Shown here: piece after piece, positions 18,332 through 26,939 of the stretch
How positions within the stretch are numbered: position 1 is the first letter of the stretch
Layout of the letters: each line of letters starts with the position of its first letter
Assembly: GCF_026241165.1 (NCBI RefSeq)
Contig: NZ_JAPFQN010000007.1
Location: 62,001-126,000, forward strand
DNA: 64,000 nucleotides
Origin: Mangrovivirga halotolerans
Lineage (GTDB): Bacteria; Bacteroidota; Bacteroidia; Cytophagales; Cyclobacteriaceae
Direction: 5' to 3'
Made by a program: the position numbers and the translations under genes
The notes under the pieces: generated by a model
Database searches by the model: none
What the model was told of the DNA's origin: nothing
The model's input: only the letters and a program-made list of their open reading frames with translations

Positions 18332-19504
18332 TTACTGGTTATTTCTTCTTTTCATTTCAGTACTTACAAGCATGTATTCCCTGCTAGACTGACCTGCAAT
18401 CGAAGTGTTTTCTTCTGCTCTTCGTACAAGGTATGGCATTACTGATTGAACAGGGCCATAAGGGACATATTTAACAACATTAAATCCGCGTTCAGCAAGA
18501 TTAAAAGAAATATGATCACTCATACCGTACAATTGAGCAAAATAAAATCTTTCATCATCGTGCTTTACACTATGCTTATCCATTAATTCAGTCAGTAAAG
18601 CATTACTATAGGCATTGTGAGAACCACAGATCACAGCTATCCGTTGCTTATTATCAGTGCAAAATTTCAGAGCTTTATTAAAGTCCTGATCAGTCGCCTC
18701 CTTTGAAGGTTGTATTGGGTCAGGATAACCCTTTTCTTCAGCTCTTTCTCTTTCTTTTTCCATATAAGCACCGCGGACTAACTTAGCTCCCAGCCAATAC
18801 TGGTGCATCGTAGCATCGTGATATGCATCTTTAAGATTTTTTAATGATGCCCGGCAATACATTTGGTAAGTGTTATAAACTACCACTTTTTCCTTATTGA
18901 ACAGCGCCATCATTTCATACGCAAGTTCATCGATTACATCCTGAATCCAGGTTTCTTCTGCATCTATTAAAATTCTAACGTTATTATCGTAAGCATACTT
19001 ACATATTCTGTGAAATCTTTCTCTGAATTTCTTATAGGACTCCTCTTCTTTAGCACTAAGCTTCCCTCCTGCTTGTATTTTGGCTAACAGATCAAATGAA
19101 CCTATGCCTGTTACTTTAAAAACCGAAAAAGGAATTTCTTCAGAACCAGCAGAACGATCGATGGTTTTCAATATTTCTCTTGTGGTAGCTTCAAATCCTT
19201 TTTCTGACTTTTCGCCTTCAACAGAATAATCTAATATCGTTCCGACTCCTCTGCTCTTAAGCATATTAATGGTATCCTCACAATCTTTAATTGATTCTCC
19301 TCCACAAAATTGTTGAAAAACATTCCATTTAATGAAAGGCTTAACAGGAAAATGCAATTTAATTGCGGATTTCATAAAAAAAGTACCTACTTTTACCAAC
19401 CAGGGGTAATTCATGGCCTTAAAAATAAGGTAAGACTTCTTTAATTCAGCATCATCTTTATGACTGAAAGCTACTGCGGTATTTTCGAATGAAAGTTCGT
19501 TCAT
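18332..19504 (-). CDS. Proline dehydrogenase
   Basis: This FAD enzyme oxidises proline to pyrroline-5-carboxylate. The 390-residue protein is the stand-alone form of the PutA PRODH domain. It carries the TIM-barrel motifs (RILIDAEETWIQ, KLVRGAYMEKERERA and the C-terminal YVPYGPVQSVMPYLVRRAEEN). The ATG at 19504 gives MNELSFENT; a longer frame to 19732 runs through the divergent gene and is not credible. A -7 box (TATCTTTG) lies 24 bp upstream. It is probably cotranscribed with the ABC ATPase behind it. Pyrroline-5-carboxylate dehydrogenase is not in the window. Confidence 0.94.
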   Translation of the reverse strand: MNELSFENTAVAFSHKDDAELKKSYLIFKAMNYPWLVKVGTFFMKSAIKLHFPVKPFIKWNVFQQFCGGESIKDCEDTINMLKSRGVGTILDYSVEGEKSEKGFEATTREILKTIDRSAGSEEIPFSVFKVTGIGSFDLLAKIQAGGKLSAKEEESYKKFRERFHRICKYAYDNNVRILIDAEETWIQDVIDELAYEMMALFNKEKVVVYNTYQMYCRASLKNLKDAYHDATMHQYWLGAKLVRGAYMEKERERAEEKGYPDPIQPSKEATDQDFNKALKFCTDNKQRIAVICGSHNAYSNALLTELMDKHSVKHDDERFYFAQLYGMSDHISFNLAERGFNVVKYVPYGPVQSVMPYLVRRAEENTSIAGQSSREYMLVSTEMKRRNNQ

Positions 19505-19528
19505 GGAAACCGATATTAAAATTCGTTG

Positions 19529-19536
19529 CAAAGATA
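19529..19536 (-). promoter_or_regulatory. Bacteroidota -7 promoter box for proline dehydrogenase
   Basis: TATCTTTG followed by CA on the minus strand is an exact TAnnTTTG match, 24 bp before the ATG in the divergent intergenic region. The -33 region is not a good match. Confidence 0.45.
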
Positions 19537-19601
19537 AAACCTGTTGCTGTGAAATAGTGTTTATAAGTAAGTAAAAATTAATCAATTTATAAAAAAAGGT
19601 T

Positions 19602-20696
19602 ATGGATATAAAGCCAATTGAAACGTGGGGAAGTAAAACCAACAAACCTTTAATCATATCGGGTCCGTGTAGTGCTGAAACTGAGGACCAGCTTCTGGAC
19701 ACTTGTAAACAAATCAAACAGTTAGGTATCAATGTAATGCGGGCAGGTGTATGGAAACCCAGAACAAGACCTAACTCGTTTGAGGGAATTGGTACGGAGG
19801 CCCTTCAATGGATTGAATCTGTTAAAAATGAATTAAATGTAGAATTTGCAATAGAGGTTGCCAATCCCCAGCACGTTGAAGAGGCTTTAAAACATAACAT
19901 AGATATTCTGTGGATAGGCGCAAGATCAACCGTCAACCCATTTACTGTTCAGGATATAGCTGATTCATTAAAAGGAGTTGATATTCCGGTATTAATTAAA
20001 AATCCTATTAATCCGGATCTTGCTTTATGGCAAGGTGCCATAGAAAGGATTGCTGGCGCAGGTATTGAAAGAATAGGTGCGATACACCGTGGTTTTAGTA
20101 GTTTTCAACAATCGAAATTCAGAAATGAACCAATGTGGCAATTACCAATAGAGTTAAAAAGATTAATGCCGCAAATACCAATGATTGGTGATCCAAGCCA
20201 TATAGCTGGAGAACGAGATCTGATCTATGATCTGTCTCAAAAAATGCTTGACCTGAATTATGATGGATTAATGATTGAAACTCATCGCAATCCGAACCAG
20301 GCATGGAGTGATGCTAAGCAACAAGTTTCTCCACAACAATTAAAAGAAATAATACAGGTTTTAAATACCAGAATTCCTAACACTGACGATGAGTCTTTTA
20401 CTAATAAACTTGAAGATCTAAGAGGACGGATAGATCAATCTGACAGAGAGCTTCTCGAAGCAATAGCAAATAGAATCAGGCTGGTAGAAAAAATAGGAGA
20501 TTATAAAAAAGAAAATAATGTAGCAGTTTTCCAGGTTAAAAGGTGGGATGAGGTTTATAGATCTCGTGAAAAATGGGGCGAAGCACTGGGGTTAAATTCA
20601 GATTTTGTAAAAGAATTGGTTAAGCTGCTTCACACTGAGTCAATAAAAACCCAAACGCGTATAATGAATAAAAAGGAGGATAGTAATGATTCCTAA
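19602..20696 (+). CDS. Bifunctional DAHP synthase / chorismate mutase (type II)
   Basis: The enzyme condenses phosphoenolpyruvate with erythrose-4-phosphate and also rearranges chorismate to prephenate. Residues 1-260 are the DAHP synthase barrel (SGPCSAETEDQLL, MRAGVWKPRTRPNSFEG, MIGDPSHIAGER). Residues about 268-355 are an AroQ-type chorismate mutase (LRGRIDQSDRELLEAIANR). The fused order, synthase first, is the Bacteroidota arrangement. The mutase domain may also act as a regulatory domain. It overlaps aroB by 11 bp and starts a plus-strand shikimate operon. Confidence 0.95.
   Translation: MDIKPIETWGSKTNKPLIISGPCSAETEDQLLDTCKQIKQLGINVMRAGVWKPRTRPNSFEGIGTEALQWIESVKNELNVEFAIEVANPQHVEEALKHNIDILWIGARSTVNPFTVQDIADSLKGVDIPVLIKNPINPDLALWQGAIERIAGAGIERIGAIHRGFSSFQQSKFRNEPMWQLPIELKRLMPQIPMIGDPSHIAGERDLIYDLSQKMLDLNYDGLMIETHRNPNQAWSDAKQQVSPQQLKEIIQVLNTRIPNTDDESFTNKLEDLRGRIDQSDRELLEAIANRIRLVEKIGDYKKENNVAVFQVKRWDEVYRSREKWGEALGLNSDFVKELVKLLHTESIKTQTRIMNKKEDSNDS
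20673..20679 (+). promoter_or_regulatory. Strong Shine-Dalgarno sequence before aroB
   Basis: AAGGAGG lies 6 nt before the aroB ATG, inside the 3' end of the preceding gene. It is the only good Shine-Dalgarno I noticed next to a start here, and Bacteroidota rarely use them. It also simply encodes Lys-Lys-Glu-Asp codons, so chance is possible. Confidence 0.5.
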
Positions 20697-21762
20697 CTAT
20701 ATAAAAATTGAATCTCCCTTAAATGACTCTGTAAATTCTTTCATCAGGAATAAAGAAGTCAGTAAGGTTTTTATTCTGGTAGATGAAAACACAGAAAAGC
20801 ATTGCCTTTCGAAGATTAAAATTGATTTTGATGCAAAAATAATAAAGATTCAATCCGGAGAATCCAACAAAACACTTAACACTTGTTGTTTGATATGGAA
20901 TGAACTTACCAAAGAAAATGCTGATAGAAAATCTCTGTTGATAAACCTTGGCGGAGGTGTTATCGGTGATATGGGTGGATTTTGTGCTTCTACTTATAAA
21001 AGGGGAATATATTTTATTAATATACCCACTACCCTTTTATCTCAGGTTGATGCTTCAATCGGGGGAAAACTTGGTATTGATTATAACGGACTTAAAAATC
21101 ATATCGGGTTATTTCGTGACCCTGATCAGGTTTTCATCAATAATAATTTTCTCCAGACTTTGCCAGAAAGACAATTGCTATCGGGCTATGCCGAGGTTGT
21201 AAAGCATGCGTTAATTGCTGATTCTGCCTGGTGGGAAAAAATAAAAAAAATTGATCCTTTGAATGTAAAAGACTGGTCTGAAATTACCTTAAATGCTATA
21301 AGAATTAAAGGTGAAGTAGTTTCTAATGATCCTACTGAAAAAGGATTGAGAAAAATATTGAATTTCGGCCATACAATTGGTCATGCGATTGAAAGCTGGT
21401 TCCTAGAAAATTACGGCGACAATGCCTGTCTGCATGGTGAAGCGATTGCTGCAGGTATGATTATAGAAGCAGACCTGAGTACTAAATTTAGCGGGTTATC
21501 AAAAAATGATTTTAGCGATATAAGTAACTATATACTAAACACATTCAGACCCTTACATATTCCTGAAAAGGCAATAGACAAAATTGTAAACAATTGTGTT
21601 CACGATAAAAAAAATAAGGGCAATAAAATATCCTTTGTGCTTTTAAACAATATTGGAGAAAGCACATTTGATGAAATTGTCAGCTTAAAAGAAGTAAGAA
21701 TTGCAGTTGAAAATTATATGCAGTTGATTTCGAGATTTTCAGATCAAACTCCTAAAAGTTGA
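20686..21762 (+). CDS. aroB: 3-dehydroquinate synthase
   Basis: AroB converts DAHP to 3-dehydroquinate using NAD and a divalent metal. The 358 residues show the NAD-binding segment (INLGGGVIGDMGGFCAST, YKRGIYFINIPTTLLSQVDA) with the SIGGKLGID motif. Metal ligands follow in AEVVKHALI, NFGHTIGHAIE and HGEAIAAGM. The start ATG at 20686 overlaps the DAHP synthase gene by 11 bp and has a strong Shine-Dalgarno, consistent with translational coupling. The 3' end overlaps the convergent YtxH-like gene by 19 bp. Confidence 0.96.
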   Translation: MIPNYIKIESPLNDSVNSFIRNKEVSKVFILVDENTEKHCLSKIKIDFDAKIIKIQSGESNKTLNTCCLIWNELTKENADRKSLLINLGGGVIGDMGGFCASTYKRGIYFINIPTTLLSQVDASIGGKLGIDYNGLKNHIGLFRDPDQVFINNNFLQTLPERQLLSGYAEVVKHALIADSAWWEKIKKIDPLNVKDWSEITLNAIRIKGEVVSNDPTEKGLRKILNFGHTIGHAIESWFLENYGDNACLHGEAIAAGMIIEADLSTKFSGLSKNDFSDISNYILNTFRPLHIPEKAIDKIVNNCVHDKKNKGNKISFVLLNNIGESTFDEIVSLKEVRIAVENYMQLISRFSDQTPKS

Positions 21763-21977
21763 TTGTCTGAAGGATCGTTTGATTCAGCATAATTTCTTGA
21801 ATCAACTTCTTTGACACCAGTAAGAGCATTAATATTAGATTTTAAAATTTTCACTTTGTAGAGTAATGACCTTCTGGTTTCATCTCCTTTACCTGGAGCA
21901 ATTAAAAAACCGATTGTTGTACCAATTGCAGCTCCGGCTATGAGGGTAAAAAATTTTCCGGTAATAGATGTTTTCAT
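21744..21977 (-). CDS. YtxH domain-containing small membrane protein
   Basis: The 77-residue protein has one membrane helix (about 8-26) ending in FLIAPGKGDETRRSL, the YtxH/gas-vesicle-GvpP-like signature. A short polar tail follows. Such proteins are often stress-related, but the function is unknown. It is encoded opposite and overlapping the end of aroB by 19 bp and sits between aroB and aroA, splitting the shikimate cluster. No promoter was identified for it. Confidence 0.75.
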   Translation of the reverse strand: MKTSITGKFFTLIAGAAIGTTIGFLIAPGKGDETRRSLLYKVKILKSNINALTGVKEVDSRNYAESNDPSDNQLLGV

Positions 21978-22079
21978 AGGCTTAAAATTAAAAGTTAAAC
22001 TAATATTTAATTACTTATAATATACGAAAACCGTGCCGAAATTGTTGAATTGAAAATATAAATTAACAAAAACTTAATC

Positions 22080-23300
22080 ATGCCAAGCCTTAAAATAGAA
22101 AAGAAGAAACTTTTGCCTTCTGTTGAAATAAAACCAGTTGCCAGTAAAAGTGAAAGTAACAGGGCATTAATAATTGAGGCACTTGCCAATGCAGATGATA
22201 CGATCAGTAATCTCTCAGCTGCGAGGGATACACAAACAATGAAGAGGCTACTAAACTCAGAAGAATCAACTCTTGACGTAATTGATGCTGGTACTACTAT
22301 GAGATTTCTTACTGCATATATGGCCATTCATGAGAGAGAAGTAACTCTTACCGGCACTGAAAGAATGTGCCAGAGGCCAATAGGAATATTAGTGGATGCT
22401 TTAAGGTCTATCGGTTGCAATATAGATTACCTTAATGAAGAAGGGTATCCTCCTTTACAAATCAAGCCTTTCAAAGGGCAGTCAAAAAATGAGATTTCAA
22501 TAAAAGGAGACATTAGTTCGCAATATATCTCAGCATTATTGATGATCGCTCCAGTATTACCCGAAGGTCTTACAGTTAATATTACAGGTAAACTTGGCAG
22601 CAGGCCCTATGTCGAAATGACTCTAGGGCTAATGAATCATTATGGAGTTAAGGCAGAGTGGACAGACAATACAATAAAGATTCCACATCAAAAATATCAA
22701 CCACGCAATTATGAAATTGAAAGTGACTGGTCGGGAGCAAGTTACTGGTTTAGTATAGTTTCTCTGGCTGACGAGTCATCGATTTTTTTAAAGGGCCTTC
22801 GTCAAAAAAGCTTTCAGGGGGACAGGGTCATTACTGCTATTATGAAAAGCCTGGGGGTAAAGTCTGAATTCTCTGATGATGGTGTTAACCTTTCAAAGTG
22901 TGATCATGACGACGTTATCCATATTGACTTTTCTGATTGCCCTGATCTGGCACAAACCGTAGCTGTTGTATGCGCAGCTAAAGGAGTGCAATGCCATCTG
23001 TCAGGACTCGAAAGCCTCAGGATAAAAGAAACTGATCGGATTCAGGCCTTGCAAAATGAGCTGGGTAAATTAGGTGCAAAAATGGAAGAGAACAAAGGTG
23101 AATGGCTATTAACTCCGAGTTCAGAGATACCTGAAGTAGTACATATTGAAACTTATGATGACCATAGGATGGCAATGGCCTTTGCTCCTCTTGCTACCAG
23201 GCTTAATGTGAATATCGCTGATGGAAATGTCGTGGCTAAGTCATACCCAAATTTCTGGGATCATATGCGGAAAGCAGGTTTTGAAATAAAGCAAGGTTAA
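22080..23300 (+). CDS. aroA: 3-phosphoshikimate 1-carboxyvinyltransferase (EPSP synthase)
   Basis: AroA transfers an enolpyruvyl group from PEP to shikimate-3-phosphate. The 406 residues carry the conserved N-terminal loop (SKSESNRALI), DAGTTMRFLTAY at about residues 69-80, the shikimate-binding GDISSQYISALLM and the C-terminal LRIKETDRI and TYDDHRMAMAF. The start segment replaces the usual glycine of the loop with alanine/serine variation (PVASKSESN), which lies near the PEP site. It is 317 bp downstream of aroB with a minus-strand gene between, so it probably has its own promoter. It is convergent with the metal-receptor gene, 1 bp apart. Confidence 0.95.
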   Translation: MPSLKIEKKKLLPSVEIKPVASKSESNRALIIEALANADDTISNLSAARDTQTMKRLLNSEESTLDVIDAGTTMRFLTAYMAIHEREVTLTGTERMCQRPIGILVDALRSIGCNIDYLNEEGYPPLQIKPFKGQSKNEISIKGDISSQYISALLMIAPVLPEGLTVNITGKLGSRPYVEMTLGLMNHYGVKAEWTDNTIKIPHQKYQPRNYEIESDWSGASYWFSIVSLADESSIFLKGLRQKSFQGDRVITAIMKSLGVKSEFSDDGVNLSKCDHDDVIHIDFSDCPDLAQTVAVVCAAKGVQCHLSGLESLRIKETDRIQALQNELGKLGAKMEENKGEWLLTPSSEIPEVVHIETYDDHRMAMAFAPLATRLNVNIADGNVVAKSYPNFWDHMRKAGFEIKQG

Positions 23301-23301
23301 T

Positions 23302-24096
23302 TTATGACCTTGCTCTTAACTTTTTAAAATAATCAAAAGCTTTAGTTAGCCTACTTCCATACCAGGAAAAATATTCTCCATCAACTATTTTGATTTCTGA
23401 ATCAGGATATATGTTTTTTATTTCGGGGAAATCCTTCTCCTTAAAAGGATATGGTTCACTACTCAATAAAATTTCATCAGGCTTTAAAGACTTCATTTCG
23501 TCTGTTAATTCAGGATATCTTGGGAAAGAACTTAAATTTTGATATCCTGCAGCATTAAGCATTTCATTTATGAAAGTATCGCTACCTGCCATCATCCATG
23601 GATTTTTCCATATAAAATAAAGACAGGTTTTAACAGGAAAGCTTTTTAGTTCTGACGACTTCCTTTTTATTTCATTGATGATATCACCAGCTTTTTGTTC
23701 TCTTCCAGTCAAAGAACCGATGTCACTAATCATGCGGTTTACATCATGTAAATTGGAGATATCACTAATATAGACAGGAAAGTCCCGGGCAAGGGTTAGA
23801 ATATCCTCCTTAACATTTTCTTCTTTATTTGCAATAATCAGATCTGGCTTCAACTTCCTGATTTTATCTATCCGCAGTTTTTTAGTTCCACCTATTATTT
23901 CTTTTTCTTTTAACCAATTCTCCGGATGAACACAAAACTTGGTAATACCTACAACTCTTTTATCAAGATCCAGATCACATAATAGCTCGGTTTGAGAGGG
24001 GACTAAAGATATGATACGAACAGGAAAGTTATTTAATTCTACTTTCCTGTTCATCATATCAATAATTACTTTCCTATTTGATGTATCTGAAGTCAT
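23302..24096 (-). CDS. Helical-backbone metal receptor / BtuF-like binding protein
   Basis: The 264 residues fit the periplasmic-binding type fold with a helical backbone (TroA/BtuF family): IISLVPSQTELLCDLDL, VVGITKFCVHP, then a long helix and a C-terminal lobe with LKPDEILLSSEPYPF. No signal peptide is seen, so it may act in the cytoplasm, or export may be unusual. The ATG at 24096 was chosen because the family usually has about 10 residues before MNRKVELNNFPVR; ATG codons at 24057 and 24054 are alternatives without overlap. It overlaps the M42 peptidase gene by 23 bp. No ABC permease is adjacent. Ligand unknown. Confidence 0.8.
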   Translation of the reverse strand: MTSDTSNRKVIIDMMNRKVELNNFPVRIISLVPSQTELLCDLDLDKRVVGITKFCVHPENWLKEKEIIGGTKKLRIDKIRKLKPDLIIANKEENVKEDILTLARDFPVYISDISNLHDVNRMISDIGSLTGREQKAGDIINEIKRKSSELKSFPVKTCLYFIWKNPWMMAGSDTFINEMLNAAGYQNLSSFPRYPELTDEMKSLKPDEILLSSEPYPFKEKDFPEIKNIYPDSEIKIVDGEYFSWYGSRLTKAFDYFKKLRARS

Positions 24097-25144
24097 GACC
24101 TGCTTTGAGTTGCAATAAAAACTCATACATAAGTCTAATGACATTTTCAACGTCATCTTTATGAGCCATTTCCACCGTAGTATGCATATATTTTAATGGA
24201 AGGGAGATTAAAGAAGATGCAACACCTTCGTTACTATAAGCAAAAGAATCAGTATCAGTTCCGGTTGCCCTGCTCGCAGCCAGTCTCTGGAAAGGTATTT
24301 CTTTTTCTTTTGCTGTATCAATAACCATTTTCAATAAATTATTCTGAACTGCAGGTCCATAAGTCAATACAGGTCCTTTCCCACATTTAAAATCTCCCTG
24401 TTCTTTCTTATTGTACATTGGAGAATGCGTATCGTGACACACATCTGTCACAATTGCTACATCCGGCTTCAACCTTTGTGCTATCATCTGGGCTCCTCTT
24501 AATCCAACTTCTTCCTGCACCGCATTGACAACATATAATGTAAATGGTAGTTCTGCTTTATTCTCTTTCAATCTTCTGGTTACCTCAGCTATCATGAATC
24601 CTCCAATTCTATTATCCATAGCCCTGCCAGTATAAAAACGATCATTTAGCACAGAAAAGGTGTCATCAAATGTGATCACACAACCAACGTGAACTCCTAA
24701 TTTTTCTACTTCTTCCTTGCTTTCAGCTCCAATATCAATACAGATGTTCTTTAAAGATGGAGATTCCTCTTTATCCTGTTGCCTTATGTGGATTGCAGGC
24801 CATCCAAAAACTCCCTTTACGATTCCGTTATCTGTATGAATATTTACTTTCTTAGAAGGAGCGATCTGATGATCAGAACCTCCATTTCTTCTGACATAGA
24901 TATATCCATCATCATTGATATAATGAACAAACCAACTTATTTCATCAGCATGAGCTTCGATTACAACTTTATAATCTTTACCCGGGTTGATCACTCCTAC
25001 TGCCGTGCCATACACATCAGTAATGTAATCATCAATATAAGGCTTTAGGTAATCGAGCCAAAGTTGCTGGCCGGGAGTCTCAAATCCTGTCGGCGAAGCA
25101 TTATTCAGGTAATCATTTAAGAAATTAAAACTTTTATCGTCCAT
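24074..25144 (-). CDS. M42 family metallo-aminopeptidase
   Basis: The 356-residue cytoplasmic enzyme is of the glutamyl-aminopeptidase/endoglucanase-like family and likely trims peptides as a large oligomer. The two-metal site is complete: His and Asp in EAHADEISW (about residue 63), Asp in GRAMDNRIGG, the Glu pair in NAVQEEVGLRG, Asp in VTDVCHDTH, and His in MHTTVEMAH. The start ATG at 25144 is clear. It lies 68 bp downstream of the pccB-like gene, with a terminator between. The receptor gene follows with an overlap. Confidence 0.93.
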   Translation of the reverse strand: MDDKSFNFLNDYLNNASPTGFETPGQQLWLDYLKPYIDDYITDVYGTAVGVINPGKDYKVVIEAHADEISWFVHYINDDGYIYVRRNGGSDHQIAPSKKVNIHTDNGIVKGVFGWPAIHIRQQDKEESPSLKNICIDIGAESKEEVEKLGVHVGCVITFDDTFSVLNDRFYTGRAMDNRIGGFMIAEVTRRLKENKAELPFTLYVVNAVQEEVGLRGAQMIAQRLKPDVAIVTDVCHDTHSPMYNKKEQGDFKCGKGPVLTYGPAVQNNLLKMVIDTAKEKEIPFQRLAASRATGTDTDSFAYSNEGVASSLISLPLKYMHTTVEMAHKDDVENVIRLMYEFLLQLKAGHDFRYIK

Positions 25145-25164
25145 AATTAATAGCTTTATTTTAT

Positions 25165-25195
25165 AAAAAGGGCAATCTGAAAACAGATTGCCCTT
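25165..25195 (-). terminator. Intrinsic terminator after the pccB-like gene
   Basis: A perfect 12-bp stem (AAGGGCAATCTG / CAGATTGCCCTT) with a 4-nt loop is followed by a T run on the minus strand, just after the stop of the carboxylase gene. Confidence 0.85.
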
Positions 25196-25212
25196 ACCTT
25201 ATTAAGTGTTTT

Positions 25213-26805
25213 TTATAACGGAATGTTTCCGTGTTTCTTTCGAGGAAGGTTATCAACCTTATTTTGAAGCATTTCAAAAGCTCTTATCAACTTTTTCCTG
25301 GTATCTCTAGGAAGAATTACTTCATCTACATAACCACGATGCGCTGCTCTGTATGGATTTGCAAATTTTGCAGTATAATCGTCAATCTTCTCCTGCAGCT
25401 TTGCCTCCCTGTCATCTGCCTCTGATATCTCTTTTCTGAAAATAATCTCGGAAGCCCCTTTTGCACCCATTACAGCAATTTCAGCAGTTGGCCAGGCGTA
25501 ATTAAGATCTGCTCCTATGTGTTTAGAGTTCATCACATCATATGCTCCGCCATAAGCTTTACGAGTAATTACAGTTACTCTTGGAACTGTTGCTTCACTA
25601 AATGCATAAAGAAGTTTTGCCCCGTTGGTAATTATTGCATTCCATTCCTGATCTGTTCCAGGTAAAAACCCTGGCACATCTTCTAATACCAGTAATGGAA
25701 TATTAAAACTATCGCAAAATCTAACAAACCTTGCAGCTTTTTGACTTGCATGGATATCTAATACGCCGGCTAATGAAGCGGGTTGATTCCCAACTATTCC
25801 TATGCTTTTTCCTGCTAATCTTGCAAAACCAACAACGATGTTTTCAGCAAAATCCTTATGAACCTCCAGAAATGAATTCGCATCTACAATACCATCAATA
25901 ACTTCCTTAATATCATATGGCTGATTTGGGTTTTCAGGTATTACCTCATCAAGTTGCTGACGAGTCTCATCTGCTTTTTCATCATAAGGAACTGAAGGAG
26001 GTAACTCTTCACAGTTCTGAGGAACGTAGCTCATCAAATTCTTTATATTATTGATGCATTCCACTTCGTTTGCACAAGAGAAATGAGTTACCCCACTTTT
26101 GGTACTATGAGCACTTGCTCCTCCTAACTCTTCGGCAGTAACATTTTCCTGCGTAACCGTTTTTACAACATTCGGCCCTGTTACAAACATATATGAGGTG
26201 TTTTCAACCATCATAATAAAGTCAGTAATAGCCGGGGAATACACCGCACCACCAGCACAAGGTCCCATGATAGCTGAAATCTGAGGGATCACGCCAGATG
26301 CTCTTACGTTTCTGTAAAATATATCTGCATAACCTGCCAGAGAAACAACCCCTTCCTGAATTCGAGCTCCTCCGGAATCATTTAAACCAATTACAGGCAC
26401 ACCATTTTTCATTGCAAGATCCATGATCTTAACAATTTTTTCTGCATGAGTCTCAGAAAGCGAACCGCCAAAAACAGTAAAGTCCTGAGAAAAAACATAA
26501 GTAGGTCTACCGTGGATCTTACCATATCCTGTTACTACACCGTCACCCAGATAATGTTGCTTATCGAGTCCGAAATCCTTAGCGCGATGCATTACAAATT
26601 TCCCGATCTCTTCGAAGGTTCCTTCATCTAGAAGAAGTTCTATTCGCTCTCTCGCGGTTAACTTTCCCTTCTCATGCTGGGCTTTTATCCTAGCTTCACC
26701 CCCACCTTGTTCGGCCTCTTTATTTTTTCTGGCTAATAAATCAAATTTTTCTTCCCTTGTAGGTAGTGTATATATTGCTTTACTTTTTTCAGAATCTGAA
26801 CTCAT
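25213..26805 (-). CDS. pccB: Propionyl-CoA carboxylase beta subunit-like protein
   Basis: This carboxyltransferase subunit should make methylmalonyl-CoA from propionyl-CoA and carboxybiotin. The 530 residues contain both halves with the usual motifs ([41 protein letters not shown], and in the second half [24 protein letters not shown]). Sequence flavour is PccB/MmdA. The ATG at 26805 was chosen over a TTG at 26835, which lies inside a perfect -7 promoter box. No biotin carboxylase or carrier gene is adjacent, and decarboxylase-type partners are also absent, so carboxylase and decarboxylase roles cannot be told apart here. Confidence 0.9.
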   Translation of the reverse strand: MSSDSEKSKAIYTLPTREEKFDLLARKNKEAEQGGGEARIKAQHEKGKLTARERIELLLDEGTFEEIGKFVMHRAKDFGLDKQHYLGDGVVTGYGKIHGRPTYVFSQDFTVFGGSLSETHAEKIVKIMDLAMKNGVPVIGLNDSGGARIQEGVVSLAGYADIFYRNVRASGVIPQISAIMGPCAGGAVYSPAITDFIMMVENTSYMFVTGPNVVKTVTQENVTAEELGGASAHSTKSGVTHFSCANEVECINNIKNLMSYVPQNCEELPPSVPYDEKADETRQQLDEVIPENPNQPYDIKEVIDGIVDANSFLEVHKDFAENIVVGFARLAGKSIGIVGNQPASLAGVLDIHASQKAARFVRFCDSFNIPLLVLEDVPGFLPGTDQEWNAIITNGAKLLYAFSEATVPRVTVITRKAYGGAYDVMNSKHIGADLNYAWPTAEIAVMGAKGASEIIFRKEISEADDREAKLQEKIDDYTAKFANPYRAAHRGYVDEVILPRDTRKKLIRAFEMLQNKVDNLPRKKHGNIPL

Positions 26806-26832
26806 GTTCTTAAATGGGTTTAATTTGTTTAT

Positions 26833-26840
26833 CAAATATA
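26833..26840 (-). promoter_or_regulatory. Bacteroidota -7 promoter box for pccB
   Basis: TATATTTG on the minus strand matches TAnnTTTG exactly, 27 bp before the ATG. A TTTG lies 22 bp further upstream, slightly beyond the usual 19-bp spacing. Confidence 0.45.
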
Positions 26841-26889
26841 TATAACTTCAGGCTTATACACCCAAAATATCAAATGCATTGTCATATGT

Positions 26890-26920
26890 TTTGTTGCAAG
26901 GCTAAAAATAGCTAAATTTC
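26890..26920 (+). promoter_or_regulatory. Candidate promoter of the ppx/gppA-like operon
   Basis: TTTG (26890-26893) is followed after exactly 19 bp by TAAATTTC (26913-26920), which differs from TAnnTTTG only at the last base. The ATG is 19 bp downstream. Spacing and both elements support the call. Confidence 0.5.
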
Positions 26921-26939
26921 GCCGATTTTTTAAGTCAAT

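Noticed and set aside
19505-19732. N-terminal extension of proline dehydrogenase to 19732
   Set aside because: It would run through the divergent DAHP synthase start and across the -7 promoter box; the ATG at 19504 gives the normal family length.
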